Shown here: positions 9,501 through 17,395 of the stretch, piece by piece
Position numbering within the stretch: the stretch's first letter is position 1
Layout: each line of letters opens with the position of its first letter
From: Candidatus Sysuiplasma acidicola
GTDB taxonomy: Archaea > Thermoplasmatota > Thermoplasmata > Sysuiplasmatales > Sysuiplasmataceae
Direction: 5' to 3'
DNA length: 51,665 nucleotides
Assembly (NCBI GenBank): GCA_019721035.1
Contig: JAHEAA010000015.1
Span: forward strand, 1-51,665
Translations under genes and position numbers: made by a program
The notes under the pieces: generated by a model
What the model was told of the DNA's origin: nothing
Seen by the model: the letters and a program-made list of their open reading frames with translations, nothing else
Databases searched by the model: none

Positions 9501-9718
9501 CGGTGAAGGCACAGACATCCGCAACGTACCAGCTAATATCCGCGCTGGACAACTCGGCCACGCAACCGATAAGCGTAAGCCAGTCACAGCTGCAGGTCTA
9601 CGCGCTATATGCCGGCATAGTGATCATAATTGTGGGCATAATCGCTGCCATAGCACTGCGGAGAAGGATGCCGAAGAGAGGTTACGACAAGGGCAGGGAT
9701 CAGCGCAAGGGCAAGTAA
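6530..9718 (+). CDS. Large secreted PKD/CARDB surface protein with C-terminal membrane anchor
   Basis: A 1062-residue protein, probably an S-layer or other cell-surface glycoprotein. The N terminus has a signal-peptide-like basic start and hydrophobic stretch (RKTMSILLVMILVVSSAAAIWA). The extracellular part is rich in Ser, Thr and Asn with dozens of N-x-S/T sequons. An N-terminal segment resembles a carboxypeptidase-regulatory/Ig-like fold. At least three PKD-like domains follow in the second half (for example YDPSGGPLYYSWHW, FTWGDGAKNYTV with HSYSKAGNFTLNLTVTD, and FEWNFGDAHN with LTVVDPAGN). Near the C terminus is a CARDB-like domain (PDLRVINITFGPKSF), then one TM helix (YAGIVIIIVGIIAAIAL) and a basic tail. 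The start at 6530 is chosen because GGAGGA sits about 9 nt upstream; the frame stays open to 6500. It stands alone. Whether it is the main S-layer subunit cannot be told. Confidence 0.85.
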   Translation: MESRALRKTMSILLVMILVVSSAAAIWAAASTTGVKPDQKTSAASPNGGTGSYIFDVQVLGTTNGAVFSPLSNANVFVTNTHHPSQSYKLNFSSSIGYYIYGAPTGSLAPGYYWVNASAPGYFTGTIQKPVRFNDTANVNSPITLYKIRSAGTAVTVTVNGASGGLKGAYVQFIENGLVYNNNFGEGNQVLYSGYTNKTGVLILTVNNTYNYTVVASINNSNSTYAQSDVFFAPSFATLTSPTPSTVTLTLPSAVDVYASIETSSGTVPSGITGYMLAYASTSTPIQTRLFSANVVSGFATFYVPAGSYVIAVNATGQATYLHNVTVPSAVSYPLGTITLPSKFSSSAPLSSTAISYSQASPNWRDLNITFNQTLDAGSAVNGLPYAYVPSARMQFALAFNNGYPEVNGSTVADALSAITNLGPEYTTTYNLWSVNSTTYLSNESTFGLHMPGFAASYVNSSSPLSIVSSDSYSALSSSLLANTSSYSGTFLAPFNSTEMQFISTIQLPPGFELSSNSTNVPSGDVVVTGYRTVTVYTTVTGTGYATVSMTIKSGEIPVVKAAAVTGTYSYAYMKSGVVQYYIIKSRTPINYTAQGSYDPSGGPLYYSWHWNNTNYSSSYTNASTTVVQHEYSINYTTPGVLINITLTATTVTGQKASTTISVRIANDTTLSAVITPVNGKLSSGRIYANQDVMFTVNGLKSKASISPGDNQGIIVSYNFTWGDGAKNYTVVSNTQSNLNASHSYSKAGNFTLNLTVTDEAGFTALTSMTVQVNKTLKPVVSFIVRNSKWVSAAGSVQENTTVHFNASATTDPNFNNSVLLFEWNFGDAHNITNSTTKGNASYEKYLNLTGAQGGMNVTHIYTAISSTPLTVNLTVVDPAGNKASYTYALAVTSQPRPDLRVINITFGPKSFVQGSAGKITVSIINIGNANATSPKVTLTAIASESGAKTKIGVITTFYNGTNKTAVSVIKANETVYGTIRWTPTTFGNFTVKAQTSATYQLISALDNSATQPISVSQSQLQVYALYAGIVIIIVGIIAAIALRRRMPKRGYDKGRDQRKGK

Positions 9719-9814
9719 CCGCACTGCGCAAAACGGATTGATTCAAACCTCTTCATTTTCACCTATTTTGTTCCGCCGCCCGGTCGTCCGCATTCAGCAT
9801 GTTGTTTCGTGTGC

Positions 9815-11515
9815 TTACATAGAACGCGGCGCCTCTATGCCGAGGCAGTTCAGCGAAATGCTGAGCACCTGTCTTGTCGCATCCACCAGTGCAAGCCTGC
9901 TCATCTTCGTATCTGCGGGTGCCTTCAGGACAGAAACGAGGCGGTAAAACTGGTTGAACAGCGAAGCAAGCTCGTGCGCATAGACGGCTATCCTGTGCAC
10001 CGCCATGGAACGTGCGACTTCCCCGAGTATGGACGGAAAGAGGGCCAGCTGCTTGCACAATGCGAGCTCGGCGTCCTCCGCGTAGGCGACACTGCCCGCA
10101 CTCCATTCGCCGGCCTTCTCCAGTATGCTGCAGGCACGCGCATGCGCATACTGCACAAAAGGGGCGCTGTTGCCCTCGAAGTTCAGTGCCTCTTCCCATC
10201 TGAAGACGACTTTCTTCTCAGCCTGCAGCCTCACTATGTTGTAGCGCAATGCGCCGACGCCCACTATGGAGGCAATGCCGGACGCCTCATCGTCAGATAT
10301 GTCCGGGCGTCTCTTCAGCACTTCCTCCTTTGCCTTTCTCTTCCCCTCCTCAACGATATCGTCGAGCAGAATGAATGAGCCTGCTCTCGTCGACATCTTG
10401 CCCTGCCCCGCAGGCAGCGTGACAAATGAATAGAAGAGAAATTCAGGCTCCCTTCCTGTGTCCAGAAGTTTCAGCGCGGCTGAGAGGAATCTTACGCCAA
10501 GCTTCTGGTCCTCTCCGAGTACATCAATGAGTCTGTCCGCCCTTGAAAACTTGTCAAGGTGATAGGCAATGTCTCTAGTCGTGTAAAGGCTTGTGCCGTC
10601 GCCTCTTGTGAAGTAGAATCTGTCCTCTCCGTCCTTTCCCCCGACCGGTATGTACCAGGCACCGCCTTCCTCCTTTGCTTCGGGAAGTCGCTTAAGCATC
10701 TCTATTACGCCGGCTACCTTTCCGCTCAGTATGAGGTCGCTCTCATATGAGTAAGTGTCAAGCTGCACATTGATGCCCGAAAGGCTCTCCTTTATGCCAT
10801 CCAGCACATCGTCGGCAACCTTCCTCACCGACGCAACCGTTTCCCGATCCCCCGTGTCGAGCTTCCTCTGCATCTCCTGTATTTCCGCTGCACATTTTTC
10901 GTCTTTCCCGGCCAGCTCAGTGGCCCGGATATAGTAATCGACAAGCCTGTGATCTTTCTTGCGTCCGTCTTCTGCAGGCGCTTCCAGGTGCTGCACCCCC
11001 CAGACTAGCGTCGTAACCTGTTTGCCTGCATCATCGACATAGTACTCCGATTCGACTTTCATTCCGGCCTGGCGCATGCATCTCACGAGGGTATCGCCTA
11101 TCAGAGCGTTTCTTGCCCTGCCGATGTGGATGGGCCCGTTCGGGTTTATGGATGTGTGCTCGACGATAATCTTTTCATTCTGCTGCGCAGACCTGCCGTA
11201 CTTCTCTCCTGACGCTCCAATCGCTCCGACAGTTTCGGCAGCCAGTAAGACCGGATCAGCGTTGATGTTCAGATAACCGTTTTCGGCCCACATCTTCAGC
11301 TTCTTTCCGGTATAACCTGCAGCGATTTCGGCAGCGATTTCCTGAGGTGCTTTGCCCGCCGCTCTTGCGAGCGTGAAGCACGGAAAGGCAATATCAGCCC
11401 TGGCTGCCGGTATCTCCAGCTCCACCTTTGCCTCTGATTTGTATAATGAGGATACCTTTGCCGTGATGTAATGCCTCGCCTCTGTTACATAAGGTTCCAT
11501 CGGATCCATGATCAT
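9815..11515 (-). CDS. argS: Arginyl-tRNA synthetase
   Basis: Class I aminoacyl-tRNA synthetase charging tRNA-Arg. The protein has an N-terminal Add-1-like domain (about 1-90), the HIGH signature as NPNGPIHIGRARN (HIG at about 130-132), a KMSKS-type loop KMSTRAGSF in the second half, and a C-terminal DALR anticodon-binding domain (FVQYAHARACSILEKAG onward). The length of 566 aa is normal. Its ATG overlaps the prf1 stop as ATGA (11512-11515), so translation is probably coupled to the release factor gene upstream. A second in-frame ATG lies two codons later. It is convergent with the surface-protein gene, with a 96-bp gap. Confidence 0.96.
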   Translation of the reverse strand: MIMDPMEPYVTEARHYITAKVSSLYKSEAKVELEIPAARADIAFPCFTLARAAGKAPQEIAAEIAAGYTGKKLKMWAENGYLNINADPVLLAAETVGAIGASGEKYGRSAQQNEKIIVEHTSINPNGPIHIGRARNALIGDTLVRCMRQAGMKVESEYYVDDAGKQVTTLVWGVQHLEAPAEDGRKKDHRLVDYYIRATELAGKDEKCAAEIQEMQRKLDTGDRETVASVRKVADDVLDGIKESLSGINVQLDTYSYESDLILSGKVAGVIEMLKRLPEAKEEGGAWYIPVGGKDGEDRFYFTRGDGTSLYTTRDIAYHLDKFSRADRLIDVLGEDQKLGVRFLSAALKLLDTGREPEFLFYSFVTLPAGQGKMSTRAGSFILLDDIVEEGKRKAKEEVLKRRPDISDDEASGIASIVGVGALRYNIVRLQAEKKVVFRWEEALNFEGNSAPFVQYAHARACSILEKAGEWSAGSVAYAEDAELALCKQLALFPSILGEVARSMAVHRIAVYAHELASLFNQFYRLVSVLKAPADTKMSRLALVDATRQVLSISLNCLGIEAPRSM

Positions 11516-12759
11516 GTTACCGTCCTGTACCTGAGTATGGCAGCAATGCCTGAAAAGGCGGTCATGAGCATCTTACCCTCTTCAGATTCGGAGGATATCA
11601 GTTCAACCTGCGTATCCATCTGCTCCGCTTTTTCAAAGAGTTCGTCAACGAGATCCTTCTCGCCCGTCATCGTGGTCTGGGCAGAACACTTCTCGCACGG
11701 CGGTGCAGTGCTGTCTTCGTCAGATTTTGTGACATTCATCACGTTACCGCAACTACTGCACGTATATTCCCTGATCATCTTCTTCAAACCCTCGCTTATG
11801 AGCAGCAGCGAAACCGCGCCGGCATTGAGTGCACCAACCACTTCTTTCAGGCCGTATGCACCCAGGCCGCTGTCCGGTTTCCTTATCTCTGACAGCAGCC
11901 TTTCGATGAGCAGTTTCTGCTTCATGATGTCCAGATCCTTGAGCCTTTCCCTCGCCTTCTCGACAAGCTCCCTTAGGCCATATTCGTCCGTGTATCCTGC
12001 GTCGAACGTGTCTATGACCTTCTTCTGCAGTTCGTAGTGCAGGTATCCTTCCTTGACAAAGAAGTCTTTTGTGCTGCCCGGTCCCCCGACAAGTATGCCG
12101 CTCAGATTCTTCACGTTCAGGAAGACATTGGTGCACACTTCGGCGACATTCTTGTAATACTCATTCGCGGCTATCTCAATGAGCCGCTCGAATCTGAGCG
12201 AAGACTGTCCTCCCATTCTGTGCTTGCTGGGCACCTGAGAGTGCATGTTTTTTGCCACCTGAATCGACTGTCCGCGCAGAAAGCCGATGGTCGCCTCCTT
12301 CCTGTCTATGACAATGAGGCCGTAAACGTCCTTGACCTCGATCATGCTGTTGAGCGGATCCAGATAGAAGCTGGAATCGCACCGGTACAGGAATGTCGGC
12401 ACCGGTTCCGGCGGCTCTATCACGTGCTGAACCATCGTCGTCTGATCACTATTACCGTTTTTCGGGACAGTACCGACGAAGAATGCGATGCCGTTCTCGG
12501 GCGCGAGCATCTTGTATCCCTTCAGCCTCGACAGTATTGAGCTGATGGCGCTCTGGACGTTCTTCCTCGTGGACGACGACTTGATGTTCGAGGACTGCGA
12601 CTGTTCCTCTCTCAGGTAGTTTGCCACGTCGGAAATCATTTTTCCTGCGGGCACATAGAGTGATATGAGCTCCGTTCCCCTGCCACGGTAAGCGGCAATC
12701 CTCTCTATCTCCCGTCTGAAGTCGTACCTCTGTTTTTCCGTAATTTCCATTTCATTCAC
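11512..12759 (-). CDS. prf1: Peptide chain release factor aRF1
   Basis: Archaeal class 1 release factor, the eRF1 homologue that reads all three stop codons and triggers peptide release. It has NIKS at 58-61, the stop-codon pocket YxCxxxF (YRCDSSF, about 125-131), and GGQ at 183-185 in KHRMGGQSSLRF. Domain 3 carries a zinc-type CSSCG...CEKC pair. The length of 415 aa is typical. It is the first gene of a prf1-argS pair. ATG codons at 12759 and 12750 are both possible. A TATA-like run (tattaaaaatc on the minus strand, around 12770-12780) sits very close, which favours a leaderless mRNA beginning near 12750. Confidence 0.97.
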   Translation of the reverse strand: MNEMEITEKQRYDFRREIERIAAYRGRGTELISLYVPAGKMISDVANYLREEQSQSSNIKSSSTRKNVQSAISSILSRLKGYKMLAPENGIAFFVGTVPKNGNSDQTTMVQHVIEPPEPVPTFLYRCDSSFYLDPLNSMIEVKDVYGLIVIDRKEATIGFLRGQSIQVAKNMHSQVPSKHRMGGQSSLRFERLIEIAANEYYKNVAEVCTNVFLNVKNLSGILVGGPGSTKDFFVKEGYLHYELQKKVIDTFDAGYTDEYGLRELVEKARERLKDLDIMKQKLLIERLLSEIRKPDSGLGAYGLKEVVGALNAGAVSLLLISEGLKKMIREYTCSSCGNVMNVTKSDEDSTAPPCEKCSAQTTMTGEKDLVDELFEKAEQMDTQVELISSESEEGKMLMTAFSGIAAILRYRTVT

Positions 12760-12831
12760 GTCTGTTGATTTTTAATACTAAGAAAATCTCTCCCCATATG
12801 CCAAAAGTGCGTAGGAAGGACAGGTTGTCAA

Positions 12832-13569
12832 ATGGTGCAGGAAAGAATTGCCATATCCATCGGCGGCTCTATACTGGTTCCGGATAACGAAGACATGTCA
12901 TACATTAAACAGCTCGCCTCTACACTTCTCGATATGCTGCCTGTTTATAAATTTCTAGTAGTCTGCGGCGGCGGCAAGATTGCCCGTTACTATATAACGA
13001 TCGGCAGGTCGCTAGGCGCAGACGAGTCTTCTCTAGATGAGCTGGGAATAGAAGTCACCAGACTTAATGCCAGACTGCTGATAACGGCGCTCGGCGACAA
13101 GGCGTATTACAAGCCGGCGGAGAGCATCGATGAGGCACGCCTTGCCTCAAACAGCTATCCGATTGTGGTCATGGGCGGAACGCATCCGGGTCAGACAACA
13201 GACGCGGTCGCCGCTCTCGCTGCCGAAAAGATCAAGGCTACGCGCCTGGTAAACGCGACATCCGTCGACGGCGTATACACCGAAGACCCCAAGACGAATC
13301 CGGCCGCGAAGCGGATAGACAGGATGACATTCAAGGAACTTCTCGAGAAAGTAGTCTACGCAAAGATGGAGGCCGGCTCCAGCTTCATTTTCGATCCGCT
13401 CGGTGCCAAACTGATAAGCAGGAGCAAGATTCAGACGGCCGTAGTGTTCGGCCGGGACCTGCAGCAGCTGTCCAATGCAATAAAGGGGCAGCCGTTCGTC
13501 GGCACGCTGATAACGTCTGCTCAACCGCCTTCGGATGCAGCCGCTAATTCCGGTTCCCCTTCACGCTAG
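12832..13569 (+). CDS. pyrH: UMP kinase (archaeal PyrH)
   Basis: Phosphorylates UMP to UDP in pyrimidine nucleotide synthesis; amino acid kinase fold. ISIGGSILV at the N terminus is the phosphate-binding Gly loop, followed by VVCGGGKIARYY and the acceptor-site segment GIEVTRLNARLL. The PIVVMGGTHPGQTTDAVAALAAE block and NATSVDGVYTEDP complete the family pattern. The length of 245 aa includes a non-conserved tail of about 20 residues rich in Pro, Ser and Ala. It is divergent from prf1 across 72 bp, where an A/T-rich box (tttttaatac, near 12771-12780) could serve one or both directions. Confidence 0.95.
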   Translation: MVQERIAISIGGSILVPDNEDMSYIKQLASTLLDMLPVYKFLVVCGGGKIARYYITIGRSLGADESSLDELGIEVTRLNARLLITALGDKAYYKPAESIDEARLASNSYPIVVMGGTHPGQTTDAVAALAAEKIKATRLVNATSVDGVYTEDPKTNPAAKRIDRMTFKELLEKVVYAKMEAGSSFIFDPLGAKLISRSKIQTAVVFGRDLQQLSNAIKGQPFVGTLITSAQPPSDAAANSGSPSR

Positions 13570-13590
13570 TGTGCTGCTGCCCCGATCGCA

Positions 13591-14457
13591 TCAGGGCTGT
13601 ATGCGGCTGCCGTTGTTCCTTGGCGGCGCATCTGAGCCGTCCGTTATTGCAAGCCCCCTCTCCTCCAGAAGAGAGCATACTCTGTCCGCCTCTGCAGCAA
13701 AATTCCTGGATCTGTGCACTACGGCAACCGTTGCGCCGCCGCTCTTCCTGACGATCTCGTCTGCAACGACATCGTCCACCACGCCCAGTTGATGGTTCGG
13801 CACGAAATGGGAAAAGTTCAACTGTTTCTTCAGTGCAAGATCCGTGAAACGCGGGCAGTAATGCCCTCCGCCGACACCGACGGCCACCCTGCCATCTGCG
13901 TCGATGCCGTTGAGCAGCGTTGCCGCAAGGCGCCGCGCCGCATCCCGATCCTCCCACGCTGCCTGGTCGCTGCCAATCTCCGCGAACATTGCCGGCATGT
14001 CGACGAAGGGACCGTGATGAGTTGCTTCGAATGTCACCGCATACTTCGTATCCCTGAACGCGTCCTTCAGGCCCATAAGTCTCCCTGCCATGTACGCTGC
14101 GGGCGATGGAACCAGCAGCCGGTTCGTCCCGCCCAGCCTTGCTTCTCCGAAATTTCCCACAGGATGCAGCGTGACAGCAGGCGAGCCGCTCTCCGATCTG
14201 TGTGTTGAGAGAAAAACCAGTATATCCGGTCTCAGTCCGAAGAGTCTTGCAATCTCGTTGTCCACGTGCTCGGCATGGATGTGTATGCCGGGTATGGCCA
14301 CGGCCGAACATCCGCCGCCTGAGTAGTGTGTGTATCCCTCTGCCTCGTCCTTCACCGACAGGGATGCCTGCTCGATGAGTCTGTTGCCTATGTTCATGCT
14401 TGCGACGTCCGCCGCCGAAATTATGTATGTGATGCCGTGCATGATGTGCACCGTCAT
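13591..14457 (-). CDS. dtdA: D-aminoacyl-tRNA deacylase, archaeal type
   Basis: Hydrolyses D-amino acids from mischarged tRNAs, protecting translation. The family pattern is clear. DVASMNIGNRLIEQ sits near the N terminus, then a zinc-enzyme-like HIHAEHVD, LVFLSTHRSESGSPAVTLHPVGNFGEA, and LVPSPAAYMAGRLM. EATHHGPFVDMPAMFAEIGSD and VGVGGGHYCPRFTDLAL follow. The length of 288 aa is normal. It is the last gene of the 17.7-13.6 kb operon and overlaps the ABC permease stop by 4 nt (14454-14457). The pairing of a translation-fidelity gene with an ABC-2 exporter is probably operon convenience rather than shared function. Confidence 0.93.
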   Translation of the reverse strand: MTVHIMHGITYIISAADVASMNIGNRLIEQASLSVKDEAEGYTHYSGGGCSAVAIPGIHIHAEHVDNEIARLFGLRPDILVFLSTHRSESGSPAVTLHPVGNFGEARLGGTNRLLVPSPAAYMAGRLMGLKDAFRDTKYAVTFEATHHGPFVDMPAMFAEIGSDQAAWEDRDAARRLAATLLNGIDADGRVAVGVGGGHYCPRFTDLALKKQLNFSHFVPNHQLGVVDDVVADEIVRKSGGATVAVVHRSRNFAAEADRVCSLLEERGLAITDGSDAPPRNNGSRIQP

Positions 14458-15230
14458 TTCACGCCTACTCTGACATTCCTGTAGAGCAGCACCGCGAGTA
14501 TGAAAATGAATGTCGTTTCTGCAACAAGTATTGCCTCCTCTCCCAGGAACGCGGTGTTGAAACTCGAAACATATCCAGCCCTGATTGTGTCTGTTATGTA
14601 CGTGAGAGGATTCAAGACCATAATGTAACGAAGTGCAGCCGGCGTTCCCGCGGATATCGGATAGAAAACGGTGCTCGCGAAACCTGCAAGAAAGAGTATG
14701 ATTACCTGTATGCTGTTATACATCTGATTCGACCTTGATTTGGCAGCCAGCGCCAGATTGAACGATCCCCAGAAGAGGCTTCCAAAAATCAGGCTGAATA
14801 TGATTGCCGCCACTCCCAGGGCGGTGATGGACACGAGGGCACCGATAACCAGCGAGATGAGTAGCATGGCCAGCGCACCGAATATTGAAAGTGCCATGGT
14901 TGTGAATATGATGCCCAGAAGATACTCCGCTCTCGTGTAGGGTATGGAGAGTATCTGCTCAAACATGCCATACCTTCTGTCAGACCAGAGCATGCTTCCC
15001 GCTACGGAGCCGGCAGTCAGTGTCTGGAAGGCAATTATGCCCGGGGACAGGAAGCTGATATAGCTCACTGAATGTCCTCCCACAGAAAGGTTGCTTATTA
15101 GCGACCCGTACATGTAGCCCATGAAAATGAGATATATTGTGGGCATGAGGAGCAGGAAGACCAGAGTGCCGGGGTCCGTGTTCACCTGCACATTCCTTCT
15201 GGCGAGTCTGTACGCATTCATCAGGTCCAT
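14454..15230 (-). CDS. ABC-2 type exporter permease
   Basis: A 258-residue integral membrane protein with about six spans, the permease half of an ABC-2 exporter. The N-terminal amphipathic stretch MNAYRLARRNVQ is typical, followed by TM1 (VFLLLMPTIYLIFMGYM). The central FLSPGIIAFQTLTAGSVAGSMLWSDRRYGMFEQILSIPYTR segment is the ABC-2 signature region. Its ATG overlaps the ATPase stop as TGATG at 15230, and its stop overlaps dtdA, so all three are translationally coupled. Substrate unknown; such pairs export antibiotics, lipids or polysaccharides. Confidence 0.92.
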   Translation of the reverse strand: MDLMNAYRLARRNVQVNTDPGTLVFLLLMPTIYLIFMGYMYGSLISNLSVGGHSVSYISFLSPGIIAFQTLTAGSVAGSMLWSDRRYGMFEQILSIPYTRAEYLLGIIFTTMALSIFGALAMLLISLVIGALVSITALGVAAIIFSLIFGSLFWGSFNLALAAKSRSNQMYNSIQVIILFLAGFASTVFYPISAGTPAALRYIMVLNPLTYITDTIRAGYVSSFNTAFLGEEAILVAETTFIFILAVLLYRNVRVGVK

Positions 15231-16192
15231 CAGGATGCCTCCACGCTCTCTTTGACGGTGTGGAGGAAGACCTCTTCAAGCGTGACCGGATGCACATTGA
15301 GCCAGTTGAGATGGAGTCCGTTTTTTAGCGTTAGATCAACGATTCTCCTTAACGTTTCCTCGGGTTCATTGCCTACAATTCTGAACGGTTCTCCGGGGCC
15401 GGCGGGCTTCTCAATTCTTACGCCGTCAAGGCATGCAAGGGCTGTCTCTATGACGGATTGCTCCTCCCCGAACGAAGCCTCGACCGTCTTGTATCCCGAG
15501 TATCTCCTCTTCAGCATGGAGACTGTGTCATCCGCAAGTATTCTCCCTCTGTCGATAATTGCGACACGATCGCAGATGTAGTCGGCCTCCTCCAGATTGT
15601 GCGTCGTGAAAAATACGGTGAGTCCTTCCGCCGCACGCCCTTTCACCATGTCCAGTATCTTTCTTCTCGTCACGGTGTCTAGACCAACTGTGGGTTCGTC
15701 AAGAAATAGCAACTCCATGTCATGCATGAACTCTCTGGCTACCTGCACTCTCCTTCTCTGTCCGCCTGAAAGATCCCAGAGTCTTTTCCTCCGCTCCTCT
15801 TTCAGCTCAAAAAAATCAAGGAGTTCCTCTGTTCTGCTCTTCCTCTGCTCTCTGCCTATGCCCCAGAGGGCGCCATAGATATCCAATGCTTTTTCCACCG
15901 TGGTGAAATCAAATGAATCGTCCTGCAGGACAACACCAATCCTGCGCCTCAGCGCCTTCCCCCCGGTCCGCACGTCCGTGCCGAGCACCTCCACCTTTCC
16001 GGACGTGGGCTTGACGAGCGTCGTGAGCACCTTTATCGTAGTCGTTTTCCCTGCACCGTTCCTGCCCAGGAAGCCGAATATCTCTCCCTTCCTTACGCCA
16101 AAACTCGCACCGTCTACAGCATACTGCCTGTCGTTGTAGGTGTATCTGAGCTCCTCTGCATTTATCACAAATTCTTCTGTCACGTTTAGCAC
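15230..16192 (-). CDS. ABC-2 exporter ATPase
   Basis: Nucleotide-binding subunit for the permease that follows. The Walker A GRNGAGKTT is at about 43-51, the Q-loop VLQDD follows, the signature LSGGQRRRV is near 143, the Walker B LLFLDEPTVGLD comes next, and the switch His is in FFTTHNLEEAD. A C-terminal extension of about 90 residues (DRGRILADD... LEEVFLHTV) is typical of the drug-exporter (DrrA-like) subgroup. The start is a GTG at 16192, 6 nt after the stop of the upstream gene, with GAGGA just ahead. Confidence 0.94.
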   Translation of the reverse strand: MLNVTEEFVINAEELRYTYNDRQYAVDGASFGVRKGEIFGFLGRNGAGKTTTIKVLTTLVKPTSGKVEVLGTDVRTGGKALRRRIGVVLQDDSFDFTTVEKALDIYGALWGIGREQRKSRTEELLDFFELKEERRKRLWDLSGGQRRRVQVAREFMHDMELLFLDEPTVGLDTVTRRKILDMVKGRAAEGLTVFFTTHNLEEADYICDRVAIIDRGRILADDTVSMLKRRYSGYKTVEASFGEEQSVIETALACLDGVRIEKPAGPGEPFRIVGNEPEETLRRIVDLTLKNGLHLNWLNVHPVTLEEVFLHTVKESVEAS

Positions 16193-16198
16193 TCGTCC

Positions 16199-16933
16199 TC
16201 AATCAATTTTGATTGCGCTGCCGATGGTCGAACCGTCTTCCGCGTCATAACTGTCTCTATATCTAAGGGTGCCAATCCTGCAGCCTTTGAGGAGTCTGGC
16301 GCTGCCGGTGGTGAGCTCTGCTATATTACATGCTCCCAGCGTTGCTACATTATCAACGGTCATCGTTTCCACTTTCAGTTCCTGCGACCTTCCACTCATC
16401 AGTTTCAGCCATGTGTTCCTCGCTCTGCCTGAATTTATATCTGCGCCTGCACACGTGATGGTGCCGATGCTTCCGACTCCGTCAATCTTCACAAGTTCAG
16501 CATTAAGTGACGGCATTCTGATATGCCCTTCCGCCGTCAGTTCACCGCATCTCAAACCTCCCTCGAAACTGATTGAACCGGACGCACGCATCTTATCACG
16601 CACCATTGAAGCGCCGTTTATTCTGCAGCTGCCGCTTGTTTCAGCACTGATGCACCGGAGTCCTCCGCCGATTTCTGCGGAACCTGAAAACGAGATCGAG
16701 TGCGCTGATACCGACCCGCCGACGTGCAGAGAGCCGCTGACATCGAATGTCTTGCACCTGGCATAATCTGTAACATGACAGCTGCCTGCAATAGAAATAA
16801 GACGGGCATCTGCCTTCTCAATGTTAGAGCTTCCCGAGAGTTTCAGCGTTTCAGTGCCGAATTCCGATGGAGGCGTAAAGCCGCCCTCCTCCTGCTTTCC
16901 TCCGTAGTATCGATCAAATCTGTTCTCCGACAC
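16199..16933 (-). CDS. Bactofilin-like beta-repeat protein
   Basis: A 244-residue soluble protein made of short beta repeats of the form (I/L)xGSxx(I/V)xGxxxAxxx. Examples are LKLSGSSNIEKADARLISIAGSCHV, FDVSGSLHVGGSVSA and ISFSGSAEIGGGL. This suggests a right-handed beta helix of the bactofilin/polymer-forming type. Small residues (Gly, Ser, Ala) alternate with hydrophobics along the whole length. The first 25 residues are charged and Gly-rich. It starts at a GTG that lies immediately after the 42-aa gene's stop. A role as a scaffold for the adjacent ABC exporter and membrane coiled-coil protein is inference from position only. Confidence 0.7.
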   Translation of the reverse strand: MSENRFDRYYGGKQEEGGFTPPSEFGTETLKLSGSSNIEKADARLISIAGSCHVTDYARCKTFDVSGSLHVGGSVSAHSISFSGSAEIGGGLRCISAETSGSCRINGASMVRDKMRASGSISFEGGLRCGELTAEGHIRMPSLNAELVKIDGVGSIGTITCAGADINSGRARNTWLKLMSGRSQELKVETMTVDNVATLGACNIAELTTGSARLLKGCRIGTLRYRDSYDAEDGSTIGSAIKID

Positions 16934-16934
16934 T

Positions 16935-17063
16935 CTATTCCCTTCCCGCTATCTCGCCCAGCAATCTGTCAATCTGGGAAAGCGTGGCAATCGCCTCTCT
17001 CATTCTCTGCCTTAGCCGCTCAGTAACCTCAAGATCCGACAGCGAACTGTAATCCTTCTGCAT
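16935..17063 (-). CDS. 42-residue helical protein in the ABC-2 operon
   Basis: A short open frame (ATG at 17063, TAG at 16937-16935) whose start overlaps the upstream stop as TAATG. Its own stop directly precedes the GTG of the bactofilin-like gene. The predicted peptide is MQKDYSSLSDLEV followed by an amphipathic, Arg/Glu-rich helix (TERLRQRMREAIATLSQI, then DRLLGEIAGRE). The perfect fit between two coupled genes, and a heptad-like hydrophobic pattern matching the coiled coil of the upstream membrane protein, support it as real. No family recognised. Confidence 0.6.
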   Translation of the reverse strand: MQKDYSSLSDLEVTERLRQRMREAIATLSQIDRLLGEIAGRE

Positions 17064-17395
17064 TACGCATCCCTCTTTTCCGGAGAGAGCGTATTTTTGA
17101 TGTGCCCGAGCATACTGACAAGTTCGTCCATCTCTTCCAGCATGGCGCGGTGCGATGCTCTCAGTATCTTCAGCGACTCCAGCTCTTCCTGGTACGAGCT
17201 GTGTTCAACCTCGGACGAAACACCAATGCCGACGACGCCAAGAACAATAGCACCTATTATTGCGAATACGATTATTACTGTGCCGGCGATTATATCGAGG
17301 CCGCGCGTCATAAAATAGAATGCCAGTGCCGGCACGGCAACTGTCATGGCTATGGATGGAAGCATAAGCACGGGATCGCGCATGCTTCTAACCAT
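17063..17395 (-). CDS. Two-helix membrane protein with cytoplasmic coiled coil
   Basis: About 110 residues: two hydrophobic spans (LMLPSIAMTVAVPALAFYFM and IIAGTVIIVFAIIGAIVLGVVG) followed by a charged heptad-rich helix (SSYQEELESLKILRASHRAMLEEMDELVSMLGHI). The ATG at 17395 is chosen over the upstream TTG because AGGAGG lies about 9 nt before it. It overlaps the end of the ArsR-type regulator gene by 8 nt. Membrane proteins of this shape are often cotranscribed with PadR/ArsR-type regulators and ABC-2 exporters. Function unknown. Confidence 0.7.
   Translation of the reverse strand: MVRSMRDPVLMLPSIAMTVAVPALAFYFMTRGLDIIAGTVIIVFAIIGAIVLGVVGIGVSSEVEHSSYQEELESLKILRASHRAMLEEMDELVSMLGHIKNTLSPEKRDA

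Noticed and set aside
13544-14311. 255-codon minus-strand frame overlapping dtdA
   Set aside because: It is an Arg/Cys/Gly-rich shadow in another frame of dtdA, which has full family motifs.
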